IMG/VR virus record: IMGVR_UViG_3300008629_000003
Location: 1-64,000 of that record
Strand: one strand, 5' to 3'
Length of the DNA stretch: 64,000 bases
Origin: a virus
The position numbers and the translations under genes are program-made. Within the stretch, counting starts at the first letter, position 1. The number at the start of each line of letters is the position of its first letter. Shown piece by piece: positions 59,022 through 64,000 of the stretch. The notes beneath the pieces were generated by a model. That model made no database searches. It saw only the letters and a program-made list of their open reading frames with translations, and was not told the DNA's origin.

Positions 59022-59443
59022 TAGCCTGCCGGTGGGGGATCGTTTCGGAACTGATAATAGAGCTCCACAGGCGTCCCCGAGCCAATACCCGCCGCCGTTG
59101 ACACATACGCCCCCACATCTCCGTCGCCCCGCATAAGCTTGGGCACGATCACATTGCCGGAAGGAACAACCAGCTCCCCCTCTTCAACCCACCCGTCAAG
59201 CGTTGTCATCCCTTTGCCGGGTGATGACTGAACCCACCGACCAAACTTGACGGTCACGCCTGTTACACCTGCGGGCACCTTGACTATCCACATAAGCGAA
59301 GAGCGCCTCCACGATTTTATGCAATGGAGCACGTCTGTTGGCGGTGACTCCACGGCCACCACCTTCTTGTACGGTTCGGCCACGTCGGCCGCTGACTGCC
59401 CCTGATAGCGGGGAAACTGTGTGCCTGATTGTGCGCTACCCAT
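59021..59443 (-). CDS. Hypothetical head-region protein (140 aa)
   Basis: ATG 59443 overlaps the portal end by eight bases. It is strand-rich (SLMWIVKVPAGVTGVTVKFG; GELVVPSGNVIVPKLMRG) and begins MGSAQSGTQFPRYQGQSAAD. It is located between portal and MuF-like genes. No family is recognised; a head or portal accessory role is inferred from position. Confidence 0.77.
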   Translation of the reverse strand: MGSAQSGTQFPRYQGQSAADVAEPYKKVVAVESPPTDVLHCIKSWRRSSLMWIVKVPAGVTGVTVKFGRWVQSSPGKGMTTLDGWVEEGELVVPSGNVIVPKLMRGDGDVGAYVSTAAGIGSGTPVELYYQFRNDPPPAG

Positions 59444-61286
59444 GGATGTCCTCTACGTAGATTGTGATCGGTCGGGCCTTTGTCATACCCGGGTCTTCGC
59501 CGAAAGGGTACGACGGCGCCGACTGGCCATAGCCGTCGTCCTCTTGCCCGCCCGCTGGCTGGCCATAGCCGTCGTCCTCGGGCGGCGGCCCTTGCGCGGC
59601 GTCCTCTTGCCCGGCCGCTGGCTGGCCATAGCCGTCGTCCTCGGGTGGCTGGCCTTGCTCTTGCTGCTCTTGCTGCATCGCCTCTTGCTGCTCTTGCTGC
59701 TCTTGCATCGCCTTCTGTTGCTGATAATTCACGAAGGTGGGATCCGTTGGCATGTTCCACACGTTCGCGTCGAACTTCGCTTGATCTTTTTCCGAAAGGC
59801 TATCCATCTTTTCGGGCTCAACCCAGAACCCCATCGGGCTTAACCCTTCCAACAACCTGACCTCGTTTCGGGTGATCGACGTTCGCGCACGCGTGGACAG
59901 AAGGTTGGCCTGGCTGGCCTGATCGTCCTCTGGATAAACGAATTCAAACAGAAGATCGGGGTGGCAACGCTGGACCAGGGGAGTGAGCACTGTTTGACCA
60001 AGGTGTTCCAAATCACCCTTGAGCCCCTCCTCCTTCGCGCTGGCTATTTCGTCCCCGCGGCTGGCCTCGCCAAGACGGCTACCCTGCCCGCCGTCCCACG
60101 GTTTCGCGTTGACTGTGCTTGGGTCCATTCGGTAGATAGCCGTAGAGAGCGCGATCAATAGACTGAGCCAAACCTCGTACATCATGTCTTTGTTCGGCGC
60201 CTTGAGGTCAATCTTCTGGATGGCTCCAGTGTCGGGCAGCGGCATGATCGGCGGCTGGTGGGCGCGTCGTACGCCTTGCGTAGACTCTCGAAACATATCG
60301 ACGAACGCGGCCATATCATCCGGGTGCACGTCGCCCGACACGCCGAGAATGAACTCTGACAACATGCCCTTGGTAAAAAATGATTCGTTGTAGTCCCACG
60401 CATTGATGAAGGCCAAAATCACTTGGATCGCCATTTCGACGCGGCTGGGCGGATAGCCCGCGAGGTCTATACTCGTGCGATTGACGATCGGCGCAACGAT
60501 TAGCCGGTGCCTTGGGTACACCTGCTCAAGCACGCCCTCACGCACCAAACAGAACTCCGATCCGTGCAGGTCAAAGTCTAGGGTCTCGCACGCAAGATCC
60601 AGCACGTCGGCCGTCGTGAGCTCGTTCGGGTCGTAGTGCTTGAACCATTTTGGATTATCCTCGCGCCATTTTTCCACCCATTCAAGGGTCGGCCAAATCA
60701 TCTCACCGTCAACCGCGCGGACACCAACGACGCGACGCTGGTCAAACATGCTGTGTAGCACCTCCACGACCGGCCTGTTGATCGTCAACAGGTCGTCTTC
60801 TAGCTGCATCATCAACTGAGTGAACGTCGGACAATACGTTGCGCTAGGCCGTTCAATGATCCTCTCGGCCTTTTTAATAAATCGCTTGATCTCCTCTGGC
60901 GGTTCGCGGCGGTGATCGGTATGGTCTCGGTGGATGACGCGCCAACCAACCCCGCCCGGTACGCCCCGAAATTTTCCCGACATGGCGCGAACCTGCGTCG
61001 CTCGCGCCTCGTGAATGGCTTGCAAGATCGGCGCACGCTCGCGCACACTTCGCAGCATTTTCAACGAGAAGGTCTCGAAACGGCCGTGGCCCTTTCGAAC
61101 GCCAACGCCACCGCCGTCCCTCATCATATGCCGCGGGGTGGATGGCACTGCGCTAACGGTCATATTCCGCGCGGCTTCCGAGCGAATTCGGCGCATAGCA
61201 TCGGGGGGGATAGAATACCCCCCGTCCGGGGTGCGCTCTACCCCCAGCTTGACCAGCGCATCGAGCGGGCTCTGCTTACCTGCCAC
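59436..61286 (-). CDS. Portal protein (616 aa)
   Basis: The start is GTG 61286, with GGGGAGATCC upstream. The sequence follows a phage portal pattern: SVRERAPILQAIHEARATQV, EDDLLTINRPVVEVLHSM, VGVRAVDGEMIWPTLEWVEK, HPDDMAAFVDMFRESTQG and STAIYRMDPSTVNAKP. The C-terminus is a Gln/Glu-rich run (QEQQEQQEAMQQEQQEQ) and four EDDGYGQP-like repeats, an unusual low-complexity tail. It forms the dodecameric ring through which DNA is packaged. Confidence 0.93.
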   Translation of the reverse strand: MAGKQSPLDALVKLGVERTPDGGYSIPPDAMRRIRSEAARNMTVSAVPSTPRHMMRDGGGVGVRKGHGRFETFSLKMLRSVRERAPILQAIHEARATQVRAMSGKFRGVPGGVGWRVIHRDHTDHRREPPEEIKRFIKKAERIIERPSATYCPTFTQLMMQLEDDLLTINRPVVEVLHSMFDQRRVVGVRAVDGEMIWPTLEWVEKWREDNPKWFKHYDPNELTTADVLDLACETLDFDLHGSEFCLVREGVLEQVYPRHRLIVAPIVNRTSIDLAGYPPSRVEMAIQVILAFINAWDYNESFFTKGMLSEFILGVSGDVHPDDMAAFVDMFRESTQGVRRAHQPPIMPLPDTGAIQKIDLKAPNKDMMYEVWLSLLIALSTAIYRMDPSTVNAKPWDGGQGSRLGEASRGDEIASAKEEGLKGDLEHLGQTVLTPLVQRCHPDLLFEFVYPEDDQASQANLLSTRARTSITRNEVRLLEGLSPMGFWVEPEKMDSLSEKDQAKFDANVWNMPTDPTFVNYQQQKAMQEQQEQQEAMQQEQQEQGQPPEDDGYGQPAAGQEDAAQGPPPEDDGYGQPAGGQEDDGYGQSAPSYPFGEDPGMTKARPITIYVEDIHG

Positions 61287-61668
61287 GGATCTCCCCCTTG
61301 ACGCGCTGCTCTACTGACCATGTTGTACCGCACTCTGGGCACTCATGCCTAGACGGAAGTGAGAGCAAGTGCAGCCTCCGGTCAAGCGTTTGCAGGAATA
61401 AAACACAGCATAACCGACCGTCAACAGTAGGGACGCGTCGACCGAGACCCGCGGCCCCTTGACGTTGCGCCTTGAGCCAAGCGTTCGGGGGGCGCTCCAC
61501 TGGTCCGTCCTGTATGACATTCGCCAGCGCCATCAGGTCGGATAGCGGATCCTCAACCTGGACCGCGACCGGGCGCGATTGTGCTTTTGTGATCCTTGTG
61601 TCACTGGCTCCGCGCGGCGCCTCAAGCGATTGAAGTTGTCGCCGGCTGGCGTCCGAAAGTCTGTCCAT
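61276..61668 (-). CDS. Small zinc-finger protein (130 aa)
   Basis: ATG 61668 has GGGAGAAGAC upstream. It carries HECPECGTTWSVEQ near the C-terminus, one CxxC pair with a second pair not evident. The N-terminal part is hydrophilic. It lies between the large terminase and portal genes and overlaps the portal start by 11 bases. No family is recognised. Confidence 0.75.
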   Translation of the reverse strand: MDRLSDASRRQLQSLEAPRGASDTRITKAQSRPVAVQVEDPLSDLMALANVIQDGPVERPPNAWLKAQRQGAAGLGRRVPTVDGRLCCVLFLQTLDRRLHLLSLPSRHECPECGTTWSVEQRVKGEIRGR

Positions 61669-61677
61669 GTCTTCTCC

Positions 61678-63552
61678 CTACAGTCGGGGGCGGCCGACGC
61701 GCGCCACCGCCACGTCGGCGTACAGGTTCGCGTGTGCGAAATGTGGGTCGAGCCCAACGTGTTCGGCTATGATCTTTTTCTTTCCTTCGCGCTTCTTTTG
61801 CTCGTTGTCCTCGTATTCGTCGCGAAATGCCACCTTGGTCTGGTGGACCCAGTATACGTCGCGGCAAATGGGCACCGGTACCATTTCCCCGACTCGCAGA
61901 CCCGACGTGAGCGCTACCTTGCCCCCCTGAACTGGTAGCGTCTGAATGAGCGTTCGCGGATCTGGGGTCTCGTTGCCCCGCTTGACCCATCGCCCCAAGC
62001 TCCACATCAACCCTTTGGTCCGGTGGATGGAGACCGACCATTTAAACCGCGTCTCTTCTCCTTTCTGGTTTGGCTTTTTACCCGTGTCGTGCCACGTGAC
62101 CATCGGCTTTTGTTCATCCCCGCCGACGTAGCCAGCCAAAAACACACGGCCGCGAAACGCCAACGCGAATCGGTGGGCCTCGTTCCAATGGGGCAAACAG
62201 TCAATCACGGCATAGCGGACGTCGTATTCGTACATGAGCTTTCCAACCCGCTTCCACGGATCGACCGACGTACCTTCTCCGTCGTGCGCTACCTCTATGT
62301 GGATCGTCCGGTGCTTTCCGTTTGGCGCCATTTCTTTGATCACGACGCAGTTGTATCCCGCTTGAGCATCCATCCCGAGCGCCGTGTTCTTGACGTTGCG
62401 CTTGCGCCATCGGTGCGACATGTTTGCGGGCCACGGCAACGACTTGTCGACGCAACTGTGTAAATGATCCAGCGTTACCGGTTGCCGCGTCGCGTCGAGG
62501 TATGGCAACCCAAAAACGGAATTATGAACCTCTTGGATATTCACCGGCTCGGTTGGCTTGTCGATCTTTGCGATCACCCGTGACGCGGGGTAGGTGGGAC
62601 TCAAAAGCTGCGGCATCTGCCAACTATGCGCGTAATTTCCGGGGCGCTCCGGCTCCCACCATCCGTCGCGCGGCCGGGTGATGATCTCCCCGCACTTAGG
62701 GCAATAGTAGCAGGCCGGGGTCGTCCTGTATTGCTCGATCGCCCTGCCCACTAAGCCCAGGTATGGGACGCGGTCTCGGTGAAACGCGTGCTCCACTTTT
62801 CTCTTCATCATGGGCGTCGCGTTTGCCAGCTTCAAGATGCAGTCCTCGGCCTTCCGGCTTAAAACAATACCCTCGGGGCACCCGCATCCCGTATGGAACC
62901 ATCGTTGATCGCCCCTTAAAAAGTACAGATGGATGTCACTGTCGGGGTAGTTGGCGGTGCTCACCTTGATGTCGATCGGGTCTGTCTGGGCGCTGTACCG
63001 CTCCTCAGCTAGTTGAATGCTATGGTACGACATGCGGCGCACCTCATCGAACAAACACCCCCTCAACGGTAGGCCCTCTGTTGAGGTCTTGCCTTCAATG
63101 GTCAAGAAGTAGGTCGTCGACGCTCCGAGCGAGCGAGCCAATACGCGGTCGGTTCCCTTGCCGTCCCTCATGTCTTTGCCGACCCACTGTCGCAATGCTT
63201 CCGAGCCTTTGAGGAACGGGGCGTAGCGCTGCGCTGAAAACGCGGCCGGTAGACGCTCGTCTGGGAAGTAGTAGCCGAACAATGAGCCCCAATGAGCGAT
63301 GTTTGCTCGCGCTAGATAAGCCAACAACCGGCCGGTTTTACCTGTTTGGGCGCCGGCCATAAACACCTGGAATGGATGTTCGTCTTGGTACATTGGCACC
63401 ATGTGACTGTACCGCACCCAATCAAAGGGCTGACGATCGAGCCGGAGGTTGTAGTGCTGCACGAATTCGTAGCTATTCGCGCGGGGGTCTATTGGTGAAC
63501 TGCCGCCGCCCATCCCTCCGAACGCAGCGCGAGCCATTGGACCGAGGTTCAT
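61678..63552 (-). CDS. Terminase large subunit, GpA-like (624 aa)
   Basis: ATG 63552 overlaps the preceding stop (ATGA). Walker A is AGAQTGKT (66-73) and Walker B ends in LFDE (Asp169, Glu170). A zinc-ribbon-like CYYCPKCGEI lies at about 287, and the nuclease part begins at LGMDAQAGYNCVVIKE and continues with RYAVIDCLPHWNEA and HANLYADVAVARVG. This layout is closest to the lambda gpA family. It pumps DNA into the prohead through the portal encoded next. Confidence 0.93.
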   Translation of the reverse strand: MNLGPMARAAFGGMGGGSSPIDPRANSYEFVQHYNLRLDRQPFDWVRYSHMVPMYQDEHPFQVFMAGAQTGKTGRLLAYLARANIAHWGSLFGYYFPDERLPAAFSAQRYAPFLKGSEALRQWVGKDMRDGKGTDRVLARSLGASTTYFLTIEGKTSTEGLPLRGCLFDEVRRMSYHSIQLAEERYSAQTDPIDIKVSTANYPDSDIHLYFLRGDQRWFHTGCGCPEGIVLSRKAEDCILKLANATPMMKRKVEHAFHRDRVPYLGLVGRAIEQYRTTPACYYCPKCGEIITRPRDGWWEPERPGNYAHSWQMPQLLSPTYPASRVIAKIDKPTEPVNIQEVHNSVFGLPYLDATRQPVTLDHLHSCVDKSLPWPANMSHRWRKRNVKNTALGMDAQAGYNCVVIKEMAPNGKHRTIHIEVAHDGEGTSVDPWKRVGKLMYEYDVRYAVIDCLPHWNEAHRFALAFRGRVFLAGYVGGDEQKPMVTWHDTGKKPNQKGEETRFKWSVSIHRTKGLMWSLGRWVKRGNETPDPRTLIQTLPVQGGKVALTSGLRVGEMVPVPICRDVYWVHQTKVAFRDEYEDNEQKKREGKKKIIAEHVGLDPHFAHANLYADVAVARVGRPRL

Positions 63553-64000
63553 TCCGAATCCACCACGGACGTCTGAATTTCTCCAATGGACGCGCGGACT
63601 CTAGCCTCAACCATTTTCAAAAACTCGCGCCGCGCGGCCTCGTCTGGAATGTACCGCAGGCTCAAATCTGTGATCGCTTGCCCAAATCGTTCGAACACTG
63701 GCAGAGCATACGCAGTCAAGAGCTCCCCGCGGGCGGCCTGACGGTGCGCCGCGTGCTGCTGCTTTCCTAGCATGTCGGCGATCTTGGCCGTGTCGTTGAC
63801 TAGGCGCTGCCGAGCAACGATCAATCCCTCCGCGTCCACTGGCTGACCGGCCGGCACTTGTTCTTGGGCCAACTCCCAAATCTCCTCGGCCGTTGGAGTG
63901 AGCGGTTGTTGTTGCAACATGTACGTCAAGACCGCCACCGGCCGGCGTGCGTCCAAGAGCTCGGGGTCATCGAGTAGATGTCCGATCGCCTGTTGACCGT
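63549..64000 (-). CDS. Protein before the large terminase, possible small terminase (5' end outside)
   Basis: The frame is open to the window edge; a TTG at 63,956 is internal (it reads LLDARRPVAVLTYMLQQQPL), so the real start lies beyond 64,000. About 149 residues are visible, helical throughout (AEEIWELAQEQVPAG; YIPDEAARREFLKMVEARVR). Its stop overlaps the terminase start. Position suggests the small terminase subunit, but no helix-turn-helix is visible in this part. Confidence 0.68.
   Translation of the reverse strand, partial: GQQAIGHLLDDPELLDARRPVAVLTYMLQQQPLTPTAEEIWELAQEQVPAGQPVDAEGLIVARQRLVNDTAKIADMLGKQQHAAHRQAARGELLTAYALPVFERFGQAITDLSLRYIPDEAARREFLKMVEARVRASIGEIQTSVVDSE

Noticed and set aside
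1-64000. tRNA genes, integrase, diversity-generating reverse transcriptase, lysis genes
   Set aside because: I looked for characteristic motifs and saw none. A dedicated tRNA scan was not possible, so absence is provisional.

Overview
The window looks like 64 kb of a GC-rich tailed double-stranded DNA bacteriophage (or prophage) with a contractile tail. A terminase, portal, MuF-like head protein, S78-type prohead protease, major capsid, sheath, tube, tape measure, spike and baseplate J follow one another in canonical myovirus order. The host cannot be named from the sequence. Strong GGAGG ribosome sites and sigma-70-like promoters point to an ordinary bacterial host. No tRNA, CRISPR array, integrase, lysis gene, polymerase or replication gene was recognised, so those lie outside the window or are absent.

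There are two transcriptional domains. Positions 1-15,410 carry about 33 small accessory or early genes that diverge from about 1.9-2.05 kb: five on the minus strand and the rest on the plus strand. Most are unrecognised. Those with readable motifs are a PAPS-reductase/DndC-like PP-loop protein, an RMF/CrpP-like protein, a YkgJ-like CxxCxxCC protein, a DnaJ-type zinc protein, a DUF6908-like protein and a ribbon-helix-helix protein. The region is a patchwork of one- to five-gene transcription units joined by repeated leader cassettes. Eight near-identical copies carry an AT-rich upstream box, a -35/-10 pair (17-bp spacer, extended -10) and a leader that often pairs CCTCC with the GGAGG of the ribosome site. 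At least nine more junctions carry a CCGTACGG hairpin cassette.

Positions 64,000-15,368 are one long minus-strand late block: packaging and head genes (64-57 kb), four very large proteins with small companions (57-39 kb), a rho-independent terminator near 38.7 kb, then protease, scaffold, capsid, connectors, tail and baseplate, ending in a sialidase-like tail-tip protein.

The most interesting part is 39.3-57.1 kb. Four giant proteins (1049, 1273, 1273 and 2135 aa) sit between the MuF-like gene and the prohead protease. Together they carry two ADP-ribosyltransferase-like domains, a histone-H1-like basic tail plus a zinc domain plus a type IB topoisomerase, a SNF2 helicase, and a protein-kinase-like domain fused to a second SNF2 helicase. 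They share short repeated modules. By analogy with P1 DarB, T4 Alt and the 'polyvalent proteins' of phages and conjugative elements, I infer a set of enzymes packaged in the head and delivered with the DNA to act on the host at once. That is inference from domains and gene position, not demonstrated.

Other well-supported points are a textbook -1 frameshift site (GGGAAAC plus a perfect 9-bp hairpin) in the tail assembly chaperone, a three-times-repeated 41-residue proline-rich protein beside the spike, a LysM/gp25-like baseplate fusion, and a duplicated accessory gene with an 18-bp remnant of its neighbour's start.
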